In this document: one piece after another, positions 1 through 10,459 of the stretch
Numbering within the stretch: position 1 is the stretch's first letter
How the letters are laid out: every line of letters starts with the position of its first letter
DNA from: Mesorhabditis belari
Taxonomy: Eukaryota; Nematoda; Chromadorea; Rhabditida; Rhabditidae
DNA length: 64,000 nucleotides
Assembly (NCBI GenBank): GCA_958450365.1
Contig: CAUEEP010000887.1
Span: 372,001-436,000 of the forward strand
Reading direction: 5' to 3'
Notes under the pieces: generated by a model
Database searches by the model: none
What the model was told of the DNA's origin: nothing
The model's input: the letters and a program-made list of their open reading frames with translations, nothing else
Translations under genes and position numbers: made by a program

Positions 1-1108
1 GGAGCGCCTTTTGGTCTGAAGTGGTCGACACACCGCGAACTAAAAAAACTAATTATTGACTCAGGAAAACAATCTTGGAAAAATATTGCTTGATTCTTGT
101 ATAGACTTTCAGCAAAACCAGTAAGGGTTTTCATCAGGGAAACATGAAAACGTATGTTTTCACTAAAAATTTTTTTACAAGAATCAAACTCCGCCTCAAT
201 AAGCTCTATGAATCTATGTCAAACCTATTATCAACATACCAAAATAAGAAGCTACTTAATCATATATCATATTTCAAGACAAAACAACCCCTTACCGCTT
301 TGCTGAAGAGTCGGGGTGACACGAGCGGCACTGAGTGGAGTCGTAAGCCGGCTCGCTCCTCGGCGACTGATGATCACAAGCGAACGAGATGCCATCGCTT
401 TATTACCTGAAAGCAAAAAAGTAGATCATTTTTAAAAACACCAACAAGTAAAACAAAAAGAATCGACAAAATCTAGAGCATTCAAAGTGCTACAACTAAA
501 AGTAAAATTTGATTAAATAAATCAAAGGGGCATTAGAAGTAATCGATACAATTTACTTTGAATAGGCCCGACTAGGAGGGGAAATTTGTGCAGTTCCCTA
601 TCAAAAGCAAGAATGTTTGATGCGGCGCACAAAAGCAACGACCCGCCCGGCGGGACCATTTTTCTTTGAGCAGCCCGTTCAAAAGGAATCGTAGTCAAAA
701 GAGGGGGCGAGAGCGTCACATAGAATTGCACTAGTTGACCAAGAAATGGAAAGGTTTTAAAGCGATGACTGGAAAATGTAAAAAAGTTTGCAGTGCTGTA
801 GGAAAAGCAAGCTTTTTTTTTCGATTCGAAGCAATTCGAAAAGGTTAGGGTAAATGATCAAGACAGCTTCGAGTCAAGAACTGGCACGTTTTAAGGGAAA
901 AGTTAGCAGGAACAGCTAAAAAATATCAATACCTACCTACCTTATTTATTCTAATGGAAGCCATTTTGTGGAATGATTCACAAATAGAAGCGCAGCCTTC
1001 AATAGAGGCAATAGCTATGAATATTCAGCTTAGTAGACTGAATACTTTGAGTTTTGAGCCTTTAAGGGTATTAACCGATTTCCTTGAGAAAAATGCATTC
1101 ATCATGGC
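1..1108. other. No supported gene; repeat fragments
   Basis: I see no gene with splice-consistent exons here. A GC-richer stretch around 300-380 and a minus-strand open stretch at about 522-731 stand out from the AT-rich background, but neither resembles a family I recognise. Around 950-1010 is a degraded copy of the 'aatagaagcgcagcc' repeat that recurs near 2490, 3465 and 8265. Confidence 0.4.
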
Positions 1109-1566
1109 AGTGGGACAAATGCGACCTTTTTTTTGCGCACCCGGACATTTGCACACCTTTTTTTCCGCACTTAGCCCATTAGCGCACCTTTTTTCGCGTT
1201 TTAAAAAAGCTCTAAAAGCTAATATTAACCAATTTCTATTTCAAAAGTTGTTTTTTTAGGTAATTTGAGGGTGTCGAATTCAAATTTTGACATAACAGAG
1301 CGTGTGGAACCAATTTGAAAGACAAAACGGCTAGATCAAATTACAATTGTTGCGTAGAATTACAATTGTTGATTTTTCTCTTTGTATAACTCCGTCCGTT
1401 CGCTTCCACAAGCTCTGATATGCCAAAATTTCGATTCTACGCCCGAAAATTACCTAAAAAAAACAACTTTTGGAATAGAAATTGGTTAATATCAGCTTTT
1501 AGAGTCTTTTTAAAACGCGAAAAAAGGTGCGCTAATGGGCTAAGTCCGGAGAAAAAAGGTGCAAAA
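1109..1566. mobile_element. Truncated palindromic MITE (GGGACAAATGCG family)
   Basis: Starts with TGGGACAAATGCGACC and contains two inverted arms, about 1125-1250 and 1420-1560 (cues GCGCACCTTTTTT and AAAAAAGGTGCGC). It matches the complete copy at 60934-61478 but loses its right terminus near 1566, where the sequence switches to the next repeat. Non-coding. Confidence 0.7.
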
Positions 1567-2087
1567 ACTTTAAAGTTTTTTTTGTGTTTTTCTCAGCATC
1601 AACCCTTCGATTTTCACTATTTTGACTATCATTTGATGCAGAATAAAATTGCGCATCGAATGATACCAAAATTAACTCAAAATATAATATCCACAAAAAG
1701 TTATTGGCTAAAAACCTGAAACCCCACCCATTATGATCGGAATTTTACCTTTTGCCTCATAACTTTCCATGGACATTGACAATATACTGGCGATATATCA
1801 AGGGAAATATTTAATTCCATCCCGTAATACCTCTAATAGTAGCGTCCCCTCTATAATGACGGTTGAAGCATCGCGTAGTCTAGCTTTGAACGAGTTTTTC
1901 TCGTCACCTGTTTATGCTACAGTTTTCGTTTAAGTATCAGATGAAAGCTGAAATTCAGGGCTATTTTTTGATATTTAAACGAGCATTGTAGCTTAAACCA
2001 GTGTCGAGAAAAACGCGTTCAAAGCTAGACTACGCAACACTCCGCACCGTCATTATGGGGGTGGGGTACTATTACAGTATTTACGGT
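1567..2087. repeat. Composite MITE-like repeat, inverted copy of 6180-6690
   Basis: About 500 bp reappears in reverse complement at 6180-6690. Shared landmarks include the 'ccctctataatgacgg' block and inner arms around TTGATATTTAAACGAGC. The right end carries the terminus TACTATTACAGTATTTACGG, also seen at 24792-26842 and 28442-28708. Non-coding and palindromic in its centre. Confidence 0.65.
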
Positions 2088-2469
2088 TGGTAATTAAATT
2101 CTGTTAAGCTTAAGATTATGCCATAAAATTCTCACAACTTTAAACATTTTGACGTTTGATATTTTTGTATTCAATCCTTTAGCAAAAAATCTTTCTTGCT
2201 AATTGTTAGTTCTTTCTTAGATTCTTTCTTCTTGAACTGCTGAAAAATCATTTTGAAAGTTCATTATTGCTTAATCAGTAGCTTTTTTTTTCATTTTCTT
2301 GCATTGATAATGAAATCTCAATTGAATTCGGTGACTCTAACAGTAATGAAATTTAACAATAAAATCGAGAATAATACTTTTTTTTTTGACAATGAATTGT
2401 TTTTAATTGGTTTTCCTAAAGAAAACTTAAAGGTTTTCTTTAGGACTACTTCATCAATTACTACTTCAT
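2088..2469. other. Intergenic, nothing recognised
   Basis: AT-rich sequence with T-runs; no exon, RNA gene or repeat family recognised apart from short internal duplications near 2405-2465. Confidence 0.4.
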
Positions 2470-2935
2470 CAATTTTTAGTCATTGAAAAATAGAAGCGCA
2501 GCGAATAGAAGCAATTTTTGGAATGATTTACTATATATAAAGCAGAAGAGATGTCTGTCTCATGTCTGTGCGCAAAAGCGACGCTCGAAATTCCGGGGGC
2601 GCCATCGGTGGCATCGTTAACGGTGCCATCGGTAAACAAGGGGCGGAGTTTAGCCCTCAAGGGTTTTGCGCCTATGGGGAATGCGATTTTGATCTTTATT
2701 TTCGAAAAAGGGCGCGGCTTAGGCGGGTAAACGGTAATTTTTGATCTGCTCTTTCGATTTTGTTCCCTAGCGGAAAAGGCGAACAATAGTGAGCCGCTGG
2801 TTGAAAAATATTGGGTTGATCGAAAAGTCCTTTCCGATTTTTTGGGAGAGTACCTTAAATTTGTCCAATTTCGACGTTTTATAGCTCATCCTAAAGCTGA
2901 ATTTAAAACGGATCGATTGGTAAAAACCGTTTTGA
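2470..2935. repeat. Dispersed repeat copy 1, includes a truncated mariner 5' end
   Basis: Nearly identical to 8245-8705: the same block with ACTATATATAAAGCAGAAG, a GC-rich middle (about 2575-2740) and then TATTGGGTTGATCGAAAAG, a mariner-type terminus. Flank and mariner start are shared together, so the two copies arose by duplication of a segment rather than by two insertions. Here the mariner is cut off near 2935. Confidence 0.7.
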
Positions 2936-3490
2936 GATATCTCTTTTCTAAAAGTTTTTACAGCTATTTTAGTAAAGGGCGGCAGAGCCAAAAATGGCTG
3001 TTTTCACGTCGTTTCGTTAGTTTTCCGTGCAGAAACCTAGGCTAAAAACATGTGTTTCGTGATCGGCGTCAAAAATAACCCCTAGACACGCATTTTCAGA
3101 ATCTTAGCAAAAAATTTTTGAAAAATATTGTCACCGGTGGAAGTCGAAACCAGCGACCCTCAGATCAATAGCCTTTCCGCCACTTTTCGCGGTTTTCCTT
3201 CGTTTTTCTCGTTTTTTTTTTTTTGTTTTATCATTTTTTTTGATGTTGTTAGAAGGCTTTTTTCAGGAATGTCGTGTCAATGTTGAATCGGAGGAGCACC
3301 AGCGACACCTGTTTTTGAGCGACACCTGTATGCATTCAACCGAAAACTCAATGCCGCACAGGCTCATCGAGAGATTACTAACGTTTATGGATCTAATACG
3401 GTTCCAATACGGTTCCAGTACGGGTCCTATTTTGATTTCGTAAAGGAAATTTCCATCAACCCAATAAAAGCGCAGCCTTCAATAGAAGCA
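2936..3490. other. Intergenic with a minus-strand tRNA-like fragment at about 3130-3195
   Basis: The complement of 3130-3195 holds a B-box-like GGTTTCGACTTCC and GGCGGAAAGGCT, as in a decayed tRNA or tRNA-derived SINE, but no complete cloverleaf can be drawn. A short 'ggttccaatacgg' tract sits near 3400-3430. Nothing else is recognised. Confidence 0.35.
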
Positions 3491-3498
3491 ATTTTTTG

Positions 3499-4332
3499 GG
3501 GAGGTAGTCAAATGAGCGCCAAAAATTGAGCGCCAATCATTTCAGCGCCAATCATTTCAGCGCCAATCATTTTAGCGCGCGTTCATTTCAGCGCGCGTTC
3601 ATTTCAGCGCCGCACCAAAAATGACTGGAAAACATTCATTTCAGCGCCGAATCAGCCCATTCTGTATATGCATGTTATTTTTGCATTTTCTGCATGATCT
3701 CAAAGTTTTTACTGTATGTTTTTATCTAAATCATCTAAAGATAAAAATAATTCTTGACAGCAAAATAAACCAAAATAAATCATGAACAAAACGTTACTTT
3801 GACTCAGAGTGTTCCTTTGTCTCGCCACTTCTTGCGCAGTTCACGAGCATAAGCAAAGAACTATGTTAACTGTAAGCAAATTGTAAACGAAAACGGCAAG
3901 AAACGGTGAAAAAGCATGCTATTGGGGGAAAATATCATACAACTAGCAAATTTACACATTTTCATCAAAAAAACCTTAAATACGAGCTAATCTAACAATT
4001 TTTTCCGCGCATTTGGTACCTACTGCCGTACCCTAGGTCAAATGAGTGAAAAAAGTGTAAAAACCGAAGCAAAACCCTAAAAAACATGCAAAAGCAGCGT
4101 AGAAAGCAAAAATATTAAAATTTAGTCGCGCTGAAATGAACGTTTTCCAGTCATTTTTGGCCCGGCGCTTAAATGAACGTTTTTAGGCCTTTTTAATTTG
4201 GCGCTCAAATGATTGTTTTCCAGTCATTTTTGGCACGGCGCTCAAATGAGTGGCGCTGAAATAAGCGTGCGCCAAATCGTTGGCGCTGAAATGATTGGCG
4301 CCCAATTGTTGGCGCTCATTTGACTACCTCCC
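3499..4332. mobile_element. Complete non-autonomous DNA transposon with 8-bp target duplication
   Basis: The termini are perfect inverted repeats beginning GGGAGGTAGTCAAATGAGCG, followed by imperfect subterminal inversions built of 'gcgctgaaatga' type units. It is flanked on both sides by ATTTTTTG (3491-3498 and 4333-4340); uninterrupted relatives of the target occur near 2510 and 8285 (gaagcaatttttggaatga). An 8-bp duplication fits hAT- or Mutator-like transposition. No transposase is seen inside. Right-half copies lie at 45130-45575 and, shorter, at 43374-43480. Confidence 0.8.
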
Positions 4333-4830
4333 ATTTTTTGGAATGATTGAAAAATAGCTTTTATGAAAAATAGCTTTAAAAATAAATACAGCATTTTGAA
4401 AAATGAAGAAAAAAATGAAATTTTCGCAAAAATTTTGTAATTCCGAAAAGGAGCACCTTTTAGTTTCCGTCGTAATTTGCGCCAGTCGCTACTGTACTAC
4501 TGTACTACTGTCGCTAGAGTCTGACACTTTCTGCTTGCTTGCTTGTTTGCTTTTGCGTTTTTCTTTAACCTTAAAGGTTTATTTCTTTGTTTATTCGGTA
4601 TTCGGTGATACTTTTAAAGCTGCAAATAAGTTTGATGAGAAGAAAAAAAAAGCAAAAACTGTACACCAATATCAACGAAAAGTTTACTGAAGAGAAAAAA
4701 GGTAAAAGTTTGATTTAATTTCGCTCCGTTTGAAGCTTGATGAGTTGCTGAGCGATTGGCGCCTAAATTTTATGTTTGTTGTTTGTTTTAGACTCTTATT
4801 ACGGTCAAATCAAGGGGAAAACTCTTGGCT
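4333..4830. other. Intergenic, nothing recognised
   Basis: AT-rich, with an open stretch at 4403-4690 that has no recognisable domain or coding-like composition. Confidence 0.35.
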
Positions 4831-4975
4831 TTAACTAGACTGGCTTTACTAGCTTGGCTTTACTAGCTTGGCTTTACTAGCTTGGCTTTACTAGCTTTAC
4901 TAGACTTGATTTGACTAGACTTGATTTGACTAGACTTGATTTGACTTGACTTGATTTGACTAGCCTTGACTTGAC
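4831..4975. repeat. Minisatellite of 14-15 bp units
   Basis: Tandem 'tagcttggctttac' units grade into 'tagacttgatttgac' units. Confidence 0.85.
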
Positions 4976-5684
4976 CTTAGCTTTTTCAGTCTTGCCTGCC
5001 CTAACCCTAATCCGTTTTTTCATCCTTAATCTCTACACTGCAATAGATTTTCTTTTTTTAACGAAAAATCTGCAAGTACAGATGACTACCTACATTAGTA
5101 TTTAAGTTTTTAAACGAGATCAAGCTTCTTTTTCGGCTTTTTCGGCTAAACGAGGCTTTTCTTTTCATTCAAACCTTTCCATTTTTAATTAACGCGTCGG
5201 TCATTGGGCCAACCCAATTGAGTTTTGTTTTGAGAATCTCGATCAGCACATCCATTTGACTGTGCGGCGATTGCTAGACAAGGAGTTTTTGAAAGGAATT
5301 GCTTTTTTCTCTTACTTGATCATAAACTTTGCTCATCTCGAATGACTGGAGAACTCGTCGAGCCACCAAGATTGGCACTACATCCTAGAAATTGAAACGA
5401 GTTGAATGGGTGACTGTGAATTTGATCTATTTGCAGGCTTGCTGCTATGTAGGTAGTCAACTGCTGAAACTGCTGTTTAATCTCGAAAATTGTCCCCAAT
5501 TTTGTTACACAAGCTTTAAAAGCACCTACCGTAATATCTCTAATCGTAGCGCCCCCGTATGGTCGCTTAAAAACAAAAAGCAAAAGATTTTGGCAGCAAG
5601 GGGATTCGAACCCGCGAGGTTTCGAGCCGCAACCGAGCGCACTATCCATTGCGCCAAACCTTAAAAGTTGCCCTTGAGCCTTAA
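4976..5684. other. Intergenic with a tRNA-like fragment and a MITE terminus
   Basis: The complement of about 5590-5662 has an A-box-like TGGCGCAATGGATAGTGCGC and a B-box-like GGGTTCGAATCCC, closest in look to an arginine tRNA. The 5' acceptor strand does not pair with the 3' one and the anticodon stem does not close, so this is a pseudogene or SINE. A terminus ACCGTAATATCTCTAATCG lies at 5528. Confidence 0.45.
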
Positions 5685-6083
5685 AAATGTAAAATTTAGT
5701 TCCCGTGACTTCCAGATTGACTAAAAATTGATTCCATTTCCAAAAATCATTTCAGTTTCAAGAGAAATTGAGTTGAACTTGATATCGAGCCATTTGCTTG
5801 CTATCTAACTACACTAGGCATACTGTAACGAAGTGAAGGGTAAAAGCTGGATGTCACAGAAGATCTTGAGCTATTTTTTGAATCATTTTAAACACTTTTC
5901 ATGATGGCCGAGTGGTTAGCGCGGTCGGCTCCGAGGCGAAGCATCGCCGGTTCGAGTCCGCTTGCTACCAGAAATTTTTTACTTTTTTGTTTTTCAAGGA
6001 AAAAATGTAAAATTTAGTTCCCGTGACTTCCAGATTGACTAAAAATTGACTCCATTTCCAAAAATCATTTCAGTTTCAAGAGG
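5685..6083. repeat. Direct repeat pair flanking a tRNA-like sequence
   Basis: An 80-bp block (TTAGTTCCCGTGACTTCCAG...) occurs at 5685-5765 and again at 6001-6083. Between them, at 5903-5972 (+), lies a tRNA-like sequence with GGCCGAGTGGTTAGCGC and GGTTCGAGTCC, followed by a T-run. Its acceptor strands do not match, so it is not called as a working tRNA. Confidence 0.55.
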
Positions 6084-6179
6084 TCGCGTAGTCTCAAAAA
6101 TTTTTTACTAAATCATTTTTTTCTAAGCGTCCATAATCTCTAAAAATACAAGTTTAGTATCAAAAAATAGCTGAAATTC

Positions 6180-6690
6180 AGGGCTATTTTTTGATACCAA
6201 AGATAATGACGGTGCGGAGTGTTGCGTAGTCTAGCTTTGAACGCATTTTTCTCGACACTCGTTTAAGCTACAATGCTCGTTTAAATATCAAAAAATAGCC
6301 CTGAATTTCAGCTTTCATCTGATACTTAAACGAACACTGTAGCATAAAAAGGTGGCGAGAAAAACGCCTCCAAAGCTAGACTACGCGATGCTTCAACCGT
6401 CATTATAGAGGGGACGCTACTATTAGAGGTATTACGGGATGGAATTAAATATTTCCCTTGATATATCGCCAGTATATTGTCAATGTCCATGGAAAGTTAT
6501 GAGGCAAAAGGTAAAATTCCGCTCATAATGGGTGGGGTTTTAGGTTTTTAGCCAATAACTTTTTGTGGATATTACATTTCGAGCTAATTTTGGTATCATT
6601 CGATGCGCAATTTTATTCTGCATCAAATGATAGTCAAAATAGTGAAAATCGAAGGGTTGATGCTGAGAAAAACACAAAAAAAAACTTGTC
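6180..6690. repeat. Composite MITE-like repeat, inverted copy of 1567-2087
   Basis: Reverse-complement partner of the block near 1600-2090. It has an inner palindrome (arms about 6180-6275 and 6285-6400) and a long unique tail with GGCAAAAGGTAAAATTCCG. No coding capacity. Confidence 0.65.
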
Positions 6691-7018
6691 TTTAACTTTA
6701 AATTGTCAACAGCAAAAAGGGCAAACAGATGTTGTTCGTTTAAAGTCTATTGAACACCCTTTAGAATTGAACAGTCTATTGAACACCCTTTAGAAAGCGC
6801 ATTGCACTCAAGAAGGATATTTTAACTGTATCTTTTCTAGTTAAAATTAAATATTTATCTAAAACTTTGTTATTTGTAAAAGCTTCTCCCACCTTTGCAT
6901 CGACTTCTCTCAGCGATTCTTTCATTCGATCTAAATGATCAGCTTGTGCGGCTCGCATATCAGCCAGTGATGGAGAACACGTTACAGAAGTCATTTTTGT
7001 GAAGCTGAAATTATAAAA

Positions 7019-7440
7019 TCAATTGGATCATCAATTGGATAAATGAATTGGATCAATCAACTGGATCAATGAGCTGGATCAATCAATTGAAGCAATCAGC
7101 TGGATCAATCAGCTGGATCAATCAATTGGATCAATTGGATCAATCAATTGGATCAATCAATTGGATCAATCAATTGGATCAATCAACTGGATCAATCAAT
7201 TGGATCAATCAATTGGATCAATCAACTGGATCAATCAATTGGATCAATCAATTGGATCAATCAACTGGATCAATGAGCTGGATCAATCAATTGAAGCAAT
7301 CAGCTGGATCAATCAGCTGGATCAATCAATTGGATCAATCAACTGGATCAATCAATTGGATCAATCAATTGGATCAATCAATTGGATCAATCAATAGGAG
7401 CAATCAGCTAGATCAATCAATTGGATCAACCAATCGGATC
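7019..7440. repeat. 13-bp minisatellite (GATCAATCAATTG)n
   Basis: About 30 tandem copies with variants at two positions. Because 13 is not a multiple of three, all frames repeat every 13 residues, which gives long spurious ORFs. A related AATTGATCAA-rich array lies at 37916-38325. Confidence 0.92.
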
Positions 7441-8244
7441 AAAAAATCAATTCGAAATAGCACAAATTTGATAAGAGTACATTGAATAAAGGAAAATAAA
7501 AACATCAAAGAAATGAACAGAAATGAAACATTTGAAGGCTAAGATGTGGTGGGTTTTCTATTCACTATTTTATAAAAACATTAACAATCAATCTAATCTA
7601 TTGAGTATCTTTTGATTTTAAACTTCCAAATCTTTCTCTAAAGATCGGCTAACTCTAGTCGGTCTAAGTGAACTCTAGTCGGCTAAGTGAAGTCGGCTAG
7701 CTAATTTTTCTTCCAGAATACTGGAATAAGAGAAAGTAAATGAATCTCAAAAATTTGAGTTGAATGAATCTTTCAAAAATCAAGCACCACGATCCTCTGT
7801 GCAATCCAGGATTTCCGATTCCTTGAAAAAAATCACAAAGATCTATCTTGGAAAAGGAAATATCGGTGAGAAAAGGTTTTCGAGTGTTTAGTACACAGAA
7901 AATGATATTTAAAGAGATTTTCTAAAAGAAAAACGGAATGATTTGGCAATTTAGAAAAAAAAGAATTCAAAAAAGAACTCAAAAACAAATTTCTAAGCTT
8001 TTCTCAGCTTTTTGACGAGGAAATTTGTTTATTTTAAAGGCCGATTTGTGTCAAAGTCGGATGGATTATTTGCCCAGAATGCCAAAATGTACATAGAAAT
8101 GAGGGGGTTTTTTCTTTTTTTCCTTGCTGAAATCGGCTTTGTTTTTAGGAAAATCCATTTAAAATGGATCAATGATTTTTTTTTTTGAACTTGAAATTAG
8201 AGGCTCCAAATTTCGACTATTTTCCCACCAACCTAATACTTCAT
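7441..8244. other. Intergenic, nothing recognised
   Basis: AT-rich; the word 'ctagtcggctaagtga' is locally repeated near 7655-7695. No exon-like segment is seen. Confidence 0.4.
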
Positions 8245-8585
8245 TAGTTTTTAGTCATTGAAAAATAGAAGCGCAGCGAATAGAAGCAATTTTTGGAATG
8301 ATTTACTATATATAAAGCAGAAGAGATGTCTGTCTCATGTCTGTGCGCAAAAGCGACGCTCGAAATTCCGGGGGCGCCATCGGTGGCATCGTTAACGGTG
8401 CCATCAGTAAACAAGGGGCGGAGTTTAGCCCTCAAGGGTTTTGCGCCTATGGGGAATGCGATTTTGATCTTTATTTTCAAAAAAGGGCGCGGCTTAGGCG
8501 GGTAAACGGTAATTTTTGGTCTGCTCTTTCGATTTTGTTCCCTAGCTGAAAAGGCGAACAATAGTGAGCCGCTGGTTGAAAAATA
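8245..8585. repeat. Dispersed repeat copy 2, left flank of the mariner
   Basis: Homologous to 2470-2805, with the same GC-rich core and the same junction to a mariner terminus. It keeps the larger mariner that copy 1 has lost. Confidence 0.7.
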
Positions 8586-8753
8586 TTGGGTTGGTGGAAA
8601 AGTCCTTTCCGTTTTTTTTGGGAGAGTACCTTAAATTTGTCGAATTTTGACGTTTTATAGCTCATCCTAAAGCTGAATTCAAGACGGATCGATTGGTAAA
8701 AACCGAATGTTGAAGAATGCTGGCAGCTGACTCACCTTCCGAAAGAACGGAGT

Positions 8754-10351
8754 ATGCTTTGCCAAGTTTCGATCTTTGGGGACAAATCTTTGAAAGATGC
8801 AGAGGGCTGTGGAGCGGCACCCCAACTGGATGTTTTCAAATTATTCGAACTCATTACCAACGATCATCGGGTATCATCGCGTGAATTGGGAGAAGAGTTA
8901 GGGGTTGATCATGCTACAGTGCTAAGGCATCTGCATACCCTTGGAGCTTGGAGAAATCGAAGCTTGGAGCTTGGGTGCCCCATGGCCTCAATAACCCCCA
9001 GAAGTGGGAGCACGCCTCGATCAGTGCCGTCCATCTCTCACAATACAAAAGGAAATCTTTTCTCTCTCGAATTGTGATAGGAGATGAGAAATGGGTTTTA
9101 TCTGTGAACTTTCAGAGGAAGTGGCAATGGGCGCGAAAATGCGTTTTCTATAGGATTTTTCTGGGAGTACCTTTTTTAGATGCGGAAAATTGTGCTGATT
9201 CCGAATCTGAAGGAATTTTCCAAATCCCTCTGACAGAAATTTTTTAAATTCAGTTTTAGCAGTTTTTTTGGTCATTTTGTATGGGAAATTTTGTGGTACC
9301 CTGCAGTTTGGAGCTCGTAACTCGACAACGAGGGTCTAGAACCAAAAACGAAGGAGTAGGTCTTATTCTAGAGATTCTTACGAACATTTTGATGCAAAAA
9401 TCATCAAATTTGCTCAACTCTACAAAAAGTTATAACATCTTTAAAGAAATTTTGCAAAATACACTAAAAACATCAGGGGAAACCGTGGCCGAGTGGTCTA
9501 AGGCGCGCGACGTCAATCCAGCGCAAAAGTACGGGGGTTTTTGGTTCGACTCTCCCGCGCACTTCAGTCATTATTTTGCATATTCCTTAATTGTTTTGAG
9601 TGAATACGATACATAGCTACATTGTTCTTTTGAACAAAACAATTGTGCAATAGAGAATTTTTTTAATTTCCTCATTTCTTCTTTAAAAAATGTTATAACT
9701 TTTTGTAGAGTTGAGCAAATTTGATGATTTTTGCATCAAAATATTCGTAAGAATCTCTAGAATAAGACCTACTCCTTCGTTTTTGGTTCTAGACCCTCGT
9801 TGTCGAGTTACGAGCTCCAAACTGCAGGGTACCACAAAATTTCCCATACAAAATCACCAAAAAAACTGCTAAAACTCAATTTAAAAAATTTCTGTCAGAG
9901 GGATTTGGAAAATTCCTTCAGATTCGGAATCAGCACAATTTTCCGCATCTAAAAAAGGTACTCCCAGAAAAATCCTATAGAAAACGCATTTTTGCCTTAT
10001 TTCGCGCCGATGTGGGTGGGGCCAGGCGAGAAACCCGAAAGTGACCCTAGTGACCCTGTTACAAAACTGACTAGCTCTAAAATAAATAGCCTTGTTTGCG
10101 AACACATTCCCCATGCAGTCCGGACTTTGTCCCTTCTGATTACTATTTATTTGATTACTATTCCGGATGATGAGTAATGAGCTTGCGGGAGAACACTTCG
10201 ATTCGGAAGAAGCAGTCAAAAATTGGCTTTAAAAGTTTTTCGATTCAAAACCAAGTCAAAACCAATCCTACCACGAAAGAGGAATCCGCAAATTGCCTGT
10301 AAAATGGGCAGAAGTCGTCAATAATAATGGAAATTATTTGGAATGAACTGA
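8754..10351 (+). pseudogene. Mariner transposase pseudogene
   Basis: The N-terminal piece holds a helix-turn-helix region (about 8845-8945: RELGEELGVDHATVLRHLH). A frameshift near 8950 continues it in another frame as KLGAWVPHG and the first catalytic-Asp context GDEKWV (about 9083-9100). The reading is then broken by the inserted palindrome. After it, 10010-10060 resembles the Trp/Gly-rich linker, and 10180-10351 gives the C-terminus (GEHFDSEEAVKNWL, HERGIRKLPVKWAEVV, NNNGNYLE) with an in-frame stop. The second and third catalytic Asp regions are not recognisable. Clearly inactive. Confidence 0.8.
9136..9992. mobile_element. Long-arm palindromic element inserted in the mariner
   Basis: Inverted arms of about 300 bp (9136-9445 and 9697-9992), outer ends AAAATGCGTTTTCTATAGG and its complement, highly similar along the whole arm. 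The loop (about 9446-9696) contains a plus-strand tRNA-like sequence at 9482-9560 (TGGCCGAGTGGTCTAAGGCG as A box, GGTTCGACTCT as B box) that does not close a full cloverleaf. Confidence 0.75.
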
Positions 10352-10459
10352 TGGTTTTATTTTGAATCAATTTTAGTTCAAAGTCCGGCAGTTTTCAATT
10401 CACCAACCCAATAATTTGAATCGGTGCAAATTAATTTACTAAAAACTTTACTTTATTAA

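Larger units (their letters stand above)
8586..10411 (+). mobile_element. Mariner element, disrupted
   Basis: Bounded by TA at 8584-8585 and 10412-10413. The left terminus is TTGGGTTGGTGGAAAAGTCC and the right one is the complement of TTGGGTTGGTGAATTGAAAA. It carries the remains of a mariner transposase in two separated pieces and is interrupted by an unrelated palindromic element at about 9136-9992. The inner parts of the two termini differ, so they may have come from related but distinct copies. Confidence 0.75.

Noticed and set aside
4998..5012. Telomere-like CCCTAACCCTAA
   Set aside because: Only two units, inside ordinary sequence.
5590..5972. Functional tRNA genes
   Set aside because: A- and B-box words are present, but acceptor stems and anticodon arms do not pair.
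7048..7485. Gln/Asn-rich ORF (SINWINQLDQ)
   Set aside because: A 13-bp array reads open in several frames; no promoter-, exon- or domain-like context.
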